NCBI RefSeq assembly: GCF_000150955.2
Contig: NC_011680.1
Location: forward strand, 252,435 to 316,434
Length of the DNA: 64,000 bases
Reading direction: 5' to 3'
Source: Phaeodactylum tricornutum CCAP 1055/1
Lineage: Eukaryota; Bacillariophyta; Bacillariophyceae; Surirellales; Neidiaceae
Part shown: positions 41,465 through 52,559 of the stretch, piece after piece
Layout of the letters: each line of letters begins with the position of its first letter
Position numbering within the stretch: position 1 is the first letter of the stretch
The notes under the pieces: generated by a model
The model's input: the letters and a program-made list of their open reading frames with translations, nothing else
Database searches by the model: none
Told to the model about the DNA's origin: nothing
Translations under genes and position numbers: made by a program

Positions 41465-41979
41465 CTTGAAGTTGGGGCCAAGGGTGTAAGGATAAATCAA
41501 GTCGACGAGAGATTCGAAAGGAATACCCCAAGCATCACATCAAGCAGACAAGACAACCTTTGGTCGTCGTCTTGGTGAGGTCACCTAAGATGAATGGATC
41601 TCCGTTAAGGACTCGAAGGGTATAATAGGTAATATACCCGCGATGCGCCAGGGACTTTCGCAGTCTGTGATTGGGTCTGACACTGGAAACCACGTCTGAA
41701 ACGACGCGGGACGACTTATTCGACCAATCAATTCAGCACATGCTTTTTCACATTCTCACTGTAAATTCTAACTACAAGAAAGGGCGAGGTACAATTACCA
41801 AATCCCGGACGAAAACTGGTACCCGTTTTACTGTTGTACGGATCCGACACATCGAGTCGTTCGGAGCGTCACATGTTCAGAGTTCAAGATGACCATGGGC
41901 TTTCATATGCAGAGTGTTCGTCGACCGCCCATAATAACCGGACTATATTTCATTGTCAGTTGCAGATTTCAATCCCCCA
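41465..41979. other. Divergent intergenic region
   Basis: About 515 bp between the Acl4-like and poly(A)-polymerase starts. The PAP frame is open a little upstream, and TTGCAG before 41965 could be a splice acceptor of a leader intron. No other feature is seen. Confidence 0.45.
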
Positions 41980-44900
41980 ATGAAGCATGAAAAAGATGTT
42001 TCCGAATGGAGCGCTTGGGTCCACAGCCTGTCCTGGAGGGAATTGCAAAATGCGTCCGAGTTTACCATCCCATCCCCAACAATGCCGGACGATGAGACTA
42101 TATGGCGTGATTTGTCCCGTCTCCATACACCGCTGCCAACACCAATCTTTCCCGCTGCAGCGTGTCCGCATCAGGCCGCGGCCGATCGGTTCGTCGACCA
42201 CGCAAACGAAGCCCGACGACGACGTCGCGATGCGCGGCATCGGCCGCAACTGTTTCAACTCATCCCGACTGCAACACCAACACAGCCCTCGTCATCGATA
42301 GTGCACACACGAAGAAATAATGTACCAGCGTATCGAGTGCACGCCCGTAGATTTCGGTCGGCGGCGGGAGATCAATGGGGATTGGGGTGTACGTGGGAAC
42401 AGCGTGAAGCGGATTGGAATCTTACCAACGCGTTTCGAATCGTCCACTTGCCAGAATCGGGCCAAGCATTCGGTAGACTATTTCTCATCGACGATGGCAA
42501 AGAAAGATACTCTCCATTACATAAGATCGATTTTCTACGTTGCTTGGTGGTGGCTTCGCGTGGCCACTGGGGAACCAAAGGGCCTCCTAACAAGAACAAA
42601 TCTTTCGCTCGCTGGTTGGAACCAACACATCGATGGTTTTCTTTGCCCATGTACATTGCGAGTCGATTGGAGGCTGCCTTGTGGGCAACGTACCTGATTC
42701 GTCAGCGCAAAACAGGTGCTCAACCACCGTCTCTCTGGGAGTCGGCGCTTTGGAATAGCATCTCGGAAAAACTAACTGAAGAAAAGATACTTCACCTGAT
42801 TGCCCAATCCATTGGTCAAGGTTTGCAAACAGAAATTATGGTCAAAGACCGGGTCATGACCCCCATGTTTCGAGATACAGTCATGTACGGCTTGCTTGAC
42901 GGCTCTGTACGTTGGCCTCTGTCGGATCACACGAAGAACAAGAGTCATTGGATGGAGACTCTTTTGACAAGCCGTGTGTTGGAGATATCGTCGCCGGAAG
43001 ATAGACTCCGCGCAAGTACTCGAGAAGCCCTGCACCTACTCTTAACTCACGCCGTGGAAGAAGCGCTCTTGCAAGAGCTGACACAAAATGACAGGACATC
43101 ACATAAACTGTCACGCCCCAAGTCCACGAAGCGACCCACAAGGAATCGCAACAAAAAAAGAAAGGTATTGCAGTTCAAAGGGCGATCGTGGAACGATCAC
43201 TGCCGCCATTGGTACCGGAAGACGAAGAATTGTCCTGCTTGTATCCAGAAGAAGAGTCGGAGCGGATACAGCGTATCCACTTTTCGAACAGTGGCGTGTC
43301 TGTTCGTGTACGCAATCGAAATATTGTATTGTCGTTGTCGATATTGGAAGAAGTTCTGAGTGCTGTGTTTGTCAAAGTCGGTCTGACACCGATTGAACTA
43401 CCATTTGCCGAGCACGATGCCAAACTAGCGCAACGTCGAGCTCAACAATCTGAAGTAGATCGAGCTCGAAAGGAATTTCAGCAGAGAAGACATACTGAAC
43501 TTTCGTCAAGTGGAACTACTCGGCAAACTCTCGAGAATTCATTAAAACTCGAAGGAGAGCGAACTCAAGCTCTGACAAGCCAAGTCATGAGTCAGCAAGA
43601 ATGCCAAGAGCAAGGCGGCTCATTCTTCTCTGGTCAGCAGTCACCATTTATCAATCGGCGACGGTTCGACTCGATAGCGGTCGCTAACGCGTCCGCTACC
43701 AGTGGGTCCTTTGCGGGTCTGTTGTCCCCTCGTTACGAAACAGTGGGAGGAGAATTTATTCATCGATCAGAGGCGGTCGATTCCTCGTGGGAGTTAAGTG
43801 GATTCGCTCTCGATGGGTGGGGCCGGATTCAAGGTTTTACAAGTCGAGATCGTAGTATTATGGAAGATTTCTTTGATGGCCAAACTCAGGAAGCGGTATG
43901 CGTAAATGATATCATGGCCTCTTCAACGGCGGCATCTATCGCTTCGTCGACGGAGGTCAATGCCGTGGATGTGGACGTCGAAACGATAATGGACGAAGAT
44001 GGATGTGGTTTGACAGACGCAGTAAAAGAATTGGCCATCCGGGAAGCCGCCACGGCAGGATCAAGAATCTCGATGAAATCAGTTGTGGCCAACATACCGA
44101 AAGAGGTTCAATCTGGCACTGCGATACCATTTGTGGAGAGCGCAATGCGATTGAGCCAAGAATCAATGCTGCATGTCCAGCCGGAATGCGAGGATCTTGC
44201 CATGACTGACGTAGTCAGTATTGATGATGAATGCCATTCTCCTTCACCTCCCCCGCCATCGACACCATCGCCGACGTTGTCCCCAATTCTTGTCTCTTTA
44301 GCAGATCTTCAAGAAATGAGAAAGGAGTCGGTATGTCGAGACAACCCTGTGGATACAGCGAATCTTTCGTCGTATCGGTCATTCTCAGCCGCTACAACAA
44401 GTCTTCCGAATTCGCCTCGACTTCTTACGCCACCACGTCCACAGATACCAACCAGCCTTTCAAGGGACAACCTCAAACTAGCAGATGACTCCGACCAGAA
44501 GACAACGGGGAAAGAATCCCCTGCATCCTTCAAACTCCATCTCAAATCTCCCTCGGTTCTACGAAAGTCGATGAAAGTAAAGTCCATGGATGACACTGAG
44601 ATAAAAAGCAAGTCTAACTTGCGACGGTTCAACGATGGAATCGTCTCTTATGTACATGGCGCTTCCCGTTTACCCAGATTCCACGATGACCACGCCATTC
44701 GTCCGCGACGGTCCATATTGCTGCGTTCACCGGATGTCTTGACCCCTTACCGAACTGCGGCGACGCGCGCCGTAGCTTCGTCCAATAGGACTGAAAAATT
44801 CGATTCCTTGAAACCGTTTGAGAACCTGAATCTGAATCATAACACAAATGCAACAGGGCGATCGATTGGCGATGGCTGCGCTCGCAGCGAAATTGCTGGT

Positions 44901-46784
44901 GACGCCCACGACGACTATTTGAATTGGAATGACAGTCACAGGAGCACTGCAAATGACGATGGCGACAACCATACAGTGACGAAGGATGGCGACAACCATA
45001 CAGTGACGAACGATCACTTCAGCTCTATCGCAAAGGGAACCAGAGGAAGTATCAACCCTACGAGAAGAACGCGATGCATATCGTGACATGTGTTTGACCA
45101 TGGGTGCTGAGGTTGCTAAGTTAAAAAATATACTCGCTGCGCAAAAGTCATCAATGTTCTTTTCAGTTGCCCCCGAATACGCAGATCCCTTGCTTTACCC
45201 TGTCGTTCACACTCACAGTGTTGGTCCAGATGCCGTTAAGTTTGAGAACATTCCTCGAGCTCGAACACTTGCTGCAATGAGCGATGCCGGATACAAAGGA
45301 GAGTATGAATCGCTAGCCAGCGACGACGATGGCGGGAGATTGGCAGGTTCACGACACCCATCTTCAAGCGTGACCGGAGTCGGTTCGGATGTATCTGTCG
45401 AAAACTGCGGCCACTATGCTCTGCAATCTCCGCTGGGTGCACCTCTCACCAGGGACCTTCACGATCTTACGTCGCTTCGAGGAATGCAGTCTCGCCTTTC
45501 AAAAGATATTCTTCATTTTCTTGATGCCACAAACATGCACCTTCGAAAGCAAGACAGCAAACGGATGAAAGCGGTGGAACGTATGACTCGATTGGTGAAT
45601 ACTGTTTGGCCTCGTGCACAAGTCAAAGTGTATGGTAGTCATGTTACCGGTCTCTGCTTGCCGTCGTCGGACCTTGATTTTGTCATCTGTCTGCCGGCTG
45701 TCCACAAACGTGCACCCGCTGTTGCACCTGGTGCCTTGGAAGGTCGAAATGCCATCAACGAAACGTCTCAGAAGCTGCTGGCCCGAAAGTTGAAAAGTGA
45801 GTCATGGATTGATCCAAGATCGATGAAGCTTATTGAGAGGGCAGTCGTCCCAGTAATCACAGTGTCTACAAAGGATACAAAGGCGCGCACAATTCAACTT
45901 GATATTAGCTTCGATGGGCCCGGCCACCATGGGTTGCAAGCAATCGATATGGTGTCCGAAATCCTTGAAGAGCTGCCGATGCTAAGGCCTCTTGTCCTTA
46001 TCCTCAAGCAATTTCTCCTCGACCGTGGCCTTCTGACAGCGTACACTGGCGGGCTATCCTCATATTGTTTGTTTTTAATGGTGGCACGGTACCTTCAGGA
46101 ACAACAGACGTCTTGGGGCGACTGCGGATCTTTACTAATGGGATTTCTCGACTTTTACGGAAACTGCGTAAGTTCCGGCTGTCTACACTTGTTTTGAACA
46201 CACACGTAGGTACGCTCATTCCCCTTTCACTTTGAACGGAATAGTTTGACCCTCGAACAACTGGTATAAGTGTACGTCATAGGCAGTACTTTCCCCGGCC
46301 AAACTATTCATCAGCTCGTATGCATTCCCCTGGAATGCCTGTCTGGAGTGTGTCACCACCTCCCGTTGTTGGGAGTCCGCCTTTGACTCAATTTTTGCGA
46401 CGAAACAGTTTCAATGATAGAGGATCGAGTGACGGTATGCAAATGGAAAACTTTGCTAGACCACCGCGATACCAGCCAGCTCTATCAAATCGCTATACGA
46501 CGCCCGAAATTCCTCATACAACAGACCATGCGGCCCACGAACACTCTATGCCGTATACCTTGGATCCCTTTCTTGTCGAAGATCCGCTTTCGCAAGGTAA
46601 CAATGTCGGTCGAAATGCTTTTCGAATTTTCCAAGTGCGGAGAGCTTTTTCTGATGCACACCGAGCGCTGGTGGCGGCTCTCGAATGGGATATGCAGTCA
46701 GGAGGAGACTTTGGCCACAGCAGCCCTGAATATCCACTCCTCAAATGTCTGCTACAAAGTGAGGATGTAATATATGATATGTAA
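41980..46784 (+). CDS. Non-canonical poly(A) polymerase, Trf4/PAPD5-like, long N-terminal extension, one frame break
   Basis: The C-terminal third is a Trf4/5-type nucleotidyltransferase that adds short A tails for nuclear RNA surveillance. VYGSHVTGLCLPSSDLDFVI holds the GS and the D-x-D metal ligands, and the third Asp is in TIQLDISFD. The PAP-associated domain follows (RPLVLILKQFLLDRGL, GGLSSYCLFLMV), then GFLDFYGNCFDPRTTG after the splice and DPLSQGNNVGRNAFRIFQVR. Exons I infer: 41980-44898, 45023-46167 and 46245-46784. The 124- and 77-bp introns are GT-AG with phases that agree. The N-terminal ~1000 residues are unassigned, with Ser/Pro-rich low complexity after 43500. Within the first exon the frame shifts by -1 near the A7 run at 43153-43159. 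One more A there would join the two open parts. Confidence 0.72.
44958..45010 (+). repeat. Two tandem 27-bp units inside PAP intron 1
   Basis: The unit GATGGCGACAACCATACAGTGACGAAG occurs twice in direct succession (the second copy lacks the last base). It lies within the proposed 124-bp intron and supplies alternative GT donors. Confidence 0.8.
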
Positions 46785-46814
46785 TCGTTACGATGCAGAA
46801 ATTACGCAGAAAAG

Positions 46815-48635
46815 CTATTTGCCATCCATCTCATTCACTAGTGCTTTAAACCCCGCAGTAGCACCTTTGCCGTCGGCCAATTTTTTCAGTTGTGCTTGAT
46901 TCAACTTGGAAATAGCGCCTTTTCTTACAGCCAAAACTTTACAAAGAGCTGTAATAACGAAAGCCCCGCGATTGGATTGGGCAATCTCCATCAGTCGATC
47001 TTGGAAGGTTTCGAAAAAAGCTGACGCCAGCTTGGCCTCTGATTCTTTCGCGGAATCAGCCAATAAAAGATTCTTCACTGCCAAATGTCCATCTCTATCT
47101 TCAAAGAGGCGATAATTCTGGACATCCTTTTCGTCGCCTTTCGAGGAATCCTGATTCAATGCTGCTTGGCACGTTCCAACAATCGCTTCAACTACCGAGA
47201 TCGGTCGATACGAGTGGTACACTTCTCGAAGTACAAGAGCTCCCGGCCGAGACCTGATCAACTCATTCGCACTTTTGGCGCACATCTCAATTAACGGCTC
47301 TCGAAGATACTTGATGAGTTCTTTTCGTCGTATTTCTGGCTCCTTCTTGCTTGTCAGAACTTCTTGACCATCGTCTATCACAGTCGGATTTTCGAAAAGT
47401 ACCGAAAGCTCGTAGGGATCAAAAAACTTCTTCAATGTTTCCGGATCCGCAACAAGAAGCATTAAAAGAAGTTTGGAGCCGGTATCGGAAAGCGCCAGCT
47501 CCAAAAGTGGACAAGATAGTTCTTCGTCGGATTTATCGCTCGGTAAGAGCAGTTCGTTGAAAATGTTTTTGTGAATAGACACTGTATCATCCGTCAACTG
47601 AACCAAACGGATGATTGCTAGGTATGCATCGTGATGCAGTAGTCCTGACTTGGTGTAGCCTTTCAAGCTTTTCATGATGCGCTTCCGATCTTTAGCAGTG
47701 CCATAGGAAATCAAGGAAGCAACCACGCGAGTCCCAGCGCGACCAGATAAGAGATGAATTGAGTTGTCGGCCGCCGTGCCCGCCAAAATGCGAATCTCTC
47801 GCGGGTCGGCCACCTCGCAATACTCGGCAAACAGATCCTGAAAGTAAGTGAAACCGTAGAGAGTCTTTTCCATGCCTTTATTGATCAAGTTGCGTACAAA
47901 TATGAGTGTTGCTTCTTTCTTTTCCGGCGCCTCAGCTATGTTCGTCGCCAACGTCGGCACAGCATCATTTCGTGGCAGGTCCAGCGCAAACAAAGCAAAA
48001 TGTGGCCCATAAAACTCTTGCTTGAGCACCGCACTTTGTTTTGGAGTCATTGTGCTGAAAATTGACTGTACAACCCGAGATCCGACGGCGTGCACAGCCA
48101 ATCTAGGCATATGTCCTTTGAGTGCTTTGTTGATCAATTTCACGGAGGCTGGGTCGCTGTGACAATACTTGATCGCTTTCAAAGCGCAAAAGTGTGCGTA
48201 TTGAGATTTACAGAGTTCCGCAAAGTTGTTTTGCTTCGCGCACAGTTCTTGTAATATTAGACGCCGTTCTTCAACCGTTCCGAACTGAATCGCGGCTTGA
48301 ACGACACGCGCCGCGTCGTGCTGTAACGCGATTTCATTGGCCTTGCCCGTAATCAAGGGCATGAGCGTGTCCATATATTGACGGTTCTGTCCGGACGTGT
48401 TTGTTTTGAGACGCAGTTGATTCCAAATCCGCTTGGCGTCGTTCACAACGTCGGCGTGCTTGCGCTGGGACTGTCGCTCCTGCTTAACAGCACGTTTCGA
48501 ACCCACTGTAGAAGGCGGCACTGTAGAGTGTTTGGCACCACTTCCTTTACTTTTCTTCGAGGGTTGCGAGGAAAACTTGCTGTCCCCATCCTTGCGCTTG
48601 CTTGTCACGTTACTAGAAGAGCTCTTGATCGCCAT
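46815..48635 (-). CDS. PUM3: Pumilio-family RNA-binding protein PUM3/Puf6 (CPL domain)
   Basis: 606 residues from the ATG at 48635. Puf6/PUM3 is a nucleolar protein in large-subunit ribosome assembly that also binds nucleic acid through an L-shaped array of Puf repeats. The N-terminus is basic and Ser/Lys-rich, a likely nucleolar signal. Puf-type repeats follow, for example ANEIALQHDAARVVQAAIQF, FAELCKSQYAHFCALKAIKY, LAVHAVGSRVVQSIFST and HLLSGRAGTRVVASLISYGT. The C-terminal ~140 residues (CAKSANELIRSRPGALVLRE, GHLAVKNLLLAD, RGAFVITALCKV) form the CPL region specific to this subfamily. It converges with the poly(A)-polymerase gene; only 30 bp separate their stops. Confidence 0.9.
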   Translation of the reverse strand: MAIKSSSSNVTSKRKDGDSKFSSQPSKKSKGSGAKHSTVPPSTVGSKRAVKQERQSQRKHADVVNDAKRIWNQLRLKTNTSGQNRQYMDTLMPLITGKANEIALQHDAARVVQAAIQFGTVEERRLILQELCAKQNNFAELCKSQYAHFCALKAIKYCHSDPASVKLINKALKGHMPRLAVHAVGSRVVQSIFSTMTPKQSAVLKQEFYGPHFALFALDLPRNDAVPTLATNIAEAPEKKEATLIFVRNLINKGMEKTLYGFTYFQDLFAEYCEVADPREIRILAGTAADNSIHLLSGRAGTRVVASLISYGTAKDRKRIMKSLKGYTKSGLLHHDAYLAIIRLVQLTDDTVSIHKNIFNELLLPSDKSDEELSCPLLELALSDTGSKLLLMLLVADPETLKKFFDPYELSVLFENPTVIDDGQEVLTSKKEPEIRRKELIKYLREPLIEMCAKSANELIRSRPGALVLREVYHSYRPISVVEAIVGTCQAALNQDSSKGDEKDVQNYRLFEDRDGHLAVKNLLLADSAKESEAKLASAFFETFQDRLMEIAQSNRGAFVITALCKVLAVRKGAISKLNQAQLKKLADGKGATAGFKALVNEMDGK

Positions 48636-49005
48636 GACGGATCGTAAAGATAGGAACTCAATTCCTAAATAAAGGCCGGGCCCTATCAATGCAGATTTCG
48701 TATTTTACCGTAGAACAGCGTCAAAATGCTTCCAAGGAAAGGGATTACAATACGACGAAGCCAGAGTGAAAATGGTTGGTTTCCGAATACGTGATTCAAG
48801 TGCAAAGGCAGTCCTTACTGACGTCATCTCGAAACCGTGAAACGCCCGCACTGTGACATACGACACTGTCTATAAACTTGCAACATGTAGGATTACAAAC
48901 AGGAAAAATGTGAGGATCCATCGTCGAGACATTTTCCCCATTTCTGCAAAAGGCAGCACCTGCTCTCGATGATCCTCTTCCTGAATCCTACACGAGGTGA
49001 CTCGA
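48636..49005. other. Divergent intergenic region between PUM3 and the SET-domain gene
   Basis: About 370 bp. No gene or motif copy is seen. It probably contains both promoters. Confidence 0.45.
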
Positions 49006-50498
49006 ATGCTCTTGTCGACGATGAAACTCGTATTGCTTCTTCCAACCTTCGTTCTCGGATTCCCCACAGAAAATTGCGTACCGAAAATGAGGTTGAGGAA
49101 AAATCGAAGTCCAGTTCTGTTGACTACGATAAGAGCCGAAGACTTCCGGATGGGCGTCAAAAGTCAATTATCTCCCCTGCACTTCCAATCTCCACTTGTT
49201 AGCCACCGTATGAGCTCTTTAAGTCTGAGATCCACGCTCCAAGAACGTTCTGACTCCGGTAACGACAAGGCACAGGAAACAAAAGCCTTTTTGCAACTAT
49301 GTGAGTTACTTGATGTCAAACCTGCCGGTTTGCTTCGTTTGGAGCAATGCAAGAAGAGTGGTATTCGCGGTGTGTTTGCAAATCGATCGCTTTCGAAAGG
49401 TGATATGATTATGTCCATCTCGCTGAGTTTCTGTCTACGAGATAACCAGACCCCGTCCTGGATGATGGAAATAGCTGATGACCTAGGCGGCCTCTGCAAT
49501 CCGAGCGCCTGGGCGACACGTTTGGCGGCAATTTTATTGGATCGGCAGCTCGACCGAGAACGGGATCACGCGACTGCTCTCTGGCTTTCCCTACTACCTG
49601 ATCCTGATCACCTGCGCGCATCGTTACCCATTCATTGGTCAGAAAGCGTCCTCCTGAGTGCCCAATGCACTGCTTTAGAACTGGCCGTAGACACAGCCTT
49701 CTTCCCGCGTGCTCACGCGATCGAAGTCTTGTTGAAGGCCCTGAATTCGATCGACGACGCTATACATGCAATACAACACATGAACGAAGCTGCGAGACGG
49801 AGCTTGTGTGAGAATGCTTTGGATATTGTGCAGACTCGTACCTCTCGGCTTGGCGAGGACGACCGAGGTCTGCCCTTGCGTGTCTTGGCTCCAGTGTTTG
49901 ACTTTATCAATCATCCCTCATGTGGTTCAGCCAATGCTTACTTCGCCTTGGAAGGTGGAGCCTCTCCACATCTTGTTGTACGTGCCACACGAGAAATCAC
50001 GGATGATTCGGAAGTGTGTATTGACTATGGAGATTCCGCACGACCAGGGTGGAAGTGTTTGTCGTCGTATGGTTTTGTTCCGAATTACAAGTTGGGTGTC
50101 TCCGAGAAGAGGACGCCACACATCTGGCAGAGGTCTTGATAGAAGGGTCTCGGTATCAGGTCGGGCCGACGACTATCCCGGGGGACATGGTTGCCGCTTT
50201 GGCAAGAATACTGGATCCTTCTATTGATGAAAATGCACCACTTCAGCTGACGTCGACCCTTGCAATCGAATCGGCTCGGCGCCTTTCAGACGCGGCGTCT
50301 CAATTGATTGCCGAGCCAACTGATAGCTCTTCGTTGAACACTAGAAATATATACGATTGTGATGATGTTGAAGAAGTCTGTGTCGCGAACTCTGTTGCCT
50401 CGCAGCTTTCGGGCGAGCTCCGATTACATCAGCATAGAGTGCTTATGGCATGTTCGTTGGGACTACGTGACTTCGCCACTGCCAACAATGACACTTGA
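49006..50498 (+). CDS. SET-domain methyltransferase (Rubisco LSMT-like), probable plastid, one frame break
   Basis: This is a protein-lysine methyltransferase of the SET class that includes Rubisco large-subunit and SETD3-type enzymes. The ATG at 49006 or 49021 gives a signal-like start (MKLVLLLPTFVLGFPTEN) with Phe after Gly, as in complex-plastid precursors. SET motifs are SGIRGVFANRSLSKGDMIMS, then PVFDFINHPSCGSANAY (the catalytic NHP-type motif) and EVCIDYGDSARP, then LSSYGFVPN. After FVPNY the frame ends soon (50139). The family-like C-terminal part EEDATHLAEVLIEGSRYQVG continues in another frame to 50498. No intron of sensible length bridges them, so a one-base indel near 50088-50110 is the simplest explanation. 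About 497 residues if joined. The substrate is unknown. Confidence 0.75.
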
Positions 50499-50601
50499 GA
50501 TTCGACCATCAAAGCTGACATCGATTAAACGTAATAGATAGACTACGCCCTTATAAGCTTTCTCTCCAGAGAACTTCTCCACGTTAAAAACTTAAACTAT
50601 A

Positions 50602-51796
50602 TTAGAAGTACTTTGTTCCAAATACCTCTCTATCGTGCTGTTTCTTTCGCGTGCTACGAGTCGTAATTTCGACGGTACCGTCATCTCTTATATTAGGACG
50701 GTCCAGACGGTTAGCATACGGCGGTTCCAGCACGGCTTGCTGCGCTTCGGTCAAGTCATCATATATCGCATCGGGCCAACCGCCCCCTTCGTGCCCAAAG
50801 TAGGAGCGACCGTAGACGTTCGTAGCGGGCGAAAATCGGTACAAGCACACCCTGCGCTGTCGCTCTTCTGGCGTCCAAGCCATAGCTCCGTGTATGGTAC
50901 CTTCGGAAAAGAGTACAACATCACCGGCTTTGGTTGCCGGTTGTCGGATGAACTCGTCGTATTTTTCGCCGTCCACCATTCCCTTGGGCATTTTAAAATT
51001 GGATTTGTGACTACCGGGAACAATGCAGAAACCGCCGTCACCGGGATTGTGATCCGTCAGCATGACGTTGCATCCGAGAAGGGAACTCCGAATCATTCCG
51101 TGGTGGTACGTATAGGCCAAATGTGGGTTGTATTCGCCCGACGTACAATCGATCGTTCCACCGTGAAGCTGGAAGCCCTCTGCGCCTTTGTCTTGAGCAA
51201 TTACGAAAGGCAAATGGTCCATTCGATACCCTTTCCCGATAATACCATGGAATCTGGAATAAGAACATGTTTGCGAGTGAGGAAATAGGAGAAACGGGCA
51301 AAAGTGGTACATTACAGAGATTGCTATCTGCCCACGTCGATTTTACTGTAACGTACAGTGGCACGAGCCGAGGATGAGCGAGAATCGATTTGAAGAGCTT
51401 GGAGTCGGCTCCCCATTCCAAAACTTGACCCAAATCCTTACGGCCTGGACCGGACCCGTAAAGCTTTGTCCCTTTCACAGCATTGCGCAAGGCAGCATCG
51501 GACCGCTGGATCATCTCGCTTTCGTGCTTGTCAATCATAGCGTTGGCTTCTTCCACCTGTTCAGGCGTGAGAACACCGCGAACAATTACATATCCATTCA
51601 AATCGAAAAGATAGCGTTCGTCTTCCGACATTTCCGTAGGGAAGGATGAGTCTCCGTTGACGGCGGACATGATGGATCGACGGAGAGAAAGCTGCGGTAG
51701 TGTTCGAACAGACAGTGCGAGTCGGAAGCGATTTGGCGAAAAGGCACGCGCTAAGGATGAAAGAGCCAGTACCATCCAAACGATCCAACGAAGCAT
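50602..51796 (-). CDS. Phytanoyl-CoA dioxygenase (PhyH) family protein, probable plastid
   Basis: Two exons, 51796-51357 and 51253-50602, with a 103-bp intron (GTACGT...TTCCAG). The splice gives HPRLVPLFHGIIGKGYRMDH. About 363 residues. The start LRWIVWMVLALSSLARAFSP is a textbook signal peptide followed by an A-F-S-P junction, as in diatom plastid precursors. PhyH-type features are LFDLNGYVIVRGVLTPEQVE, FQLHGGTID, MLTDHNPGDGGFCIVPGSHK and AGDVVLFSEGTIHGAMAW, whose His is a likely Fe(II) ligand. The canonical H-x-D pair is not obvious; the LHGG...GDGGF pattern marks a subgroup. An Fe(II)/2-oxoglutarate oxygenase role is expected, but the substrate is unknown. It converges with the SET gene (103 bp apart). 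Confidence 0.85.
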
Positions 51797-52559
51797 CAAT
51801 GAGTCGTAAGATAGACTAGGGTACAAGATGAACTAGTGCGATGCGAGTTCTTCCCGAGGCTTTGGGAACGTTTCGTTTCCATTCGGTTTTACTGTTATAA
51901 TACACTACACATAACGCAGACAGAGTATGGTATGAGCATGCGAGCAAGAGCGCGTAGGCCATGCCAGTTTTGTGATTGCGACACGAAAAAAAGAAGAATG
52001 AGTCACCGTGTATTGCGTCACCCGGGACTATCGCAGCTCGTTTCGCGCTCGTTTTTCCTTTCACAGTCAACTCGATAACTATGAACCGCAAATACGTCTC
52101 TCGCTCTTTTGATTACCCGTATAAGACTACAGAGAATGTCAGCATCAATTCGAACCTCCAACGATGCCTCTTTTTCACTGCAGATCAGGAATAGAGGTAG
52201 GTACCGGAAGATGAGATTCACTGTCAGATTGGAAATTCCAAAAAGCATTGTCTTCACAGTCACCTCGTCATGGTGATTTTGGTGATAGTCTCGTTAGCTC
52301 ACCTCGGATGTCTGTGCGTGGGTATTGGGATAATCAATGACAACCCTACATATACCGAATTGGTCTCCGGTCATGTCACGAGACATAGTGTGCATTTGCA
52401 CAGGAAACGATAATGTGAGCGTGAGAGGGCTTTTCCATTAGGTGCCATCCCGTTTTTCTCTTTGGTAGAGCCTCCGATCATCGGAAGCACATTCCTTGGT
52501 TTCCGCACGTATTCTGCATCGATTGGTTTACAACAAGAAAAAAGGGGAACCGGAGCGCG
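51797..52559. other. Divergent intergenic region with three motif copies
   Basis: About 760 bp between PhyH (minus) and the S28 peptidase (plus). TCACAGTCA occurs at 52061-52069 and 52254-52262, and TCACTGTCA at 52218-52226, all in the S28 orientation. No coding region is supported. Confidence 0.5.
52254..52262 (+). promoter_or_regulatory. TCACAGTCA motif upstream of S28 peptidase gene
   Basis: Third of three nonamers (52061, 52218, 52254) in the 500 bp before the start at 52560, all on the coding strand. The clustering supports a promoter role, which is inferred. Confidence 0.4.

Noticed and set aside
43153-43167. Programmed -1 frameshift in the poly(A) polymerase gene
   Set aside because: The A-rich run does not give a full slippery heptamer in the zero frame, and I saw no clear downstream structure. 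A one-base error or allele is simpler.
44958-45010. Two tandem 27-bp units as a possible coding repeat
   Set aside because: They fall within the intron needed to restore the coiled-coil frame.
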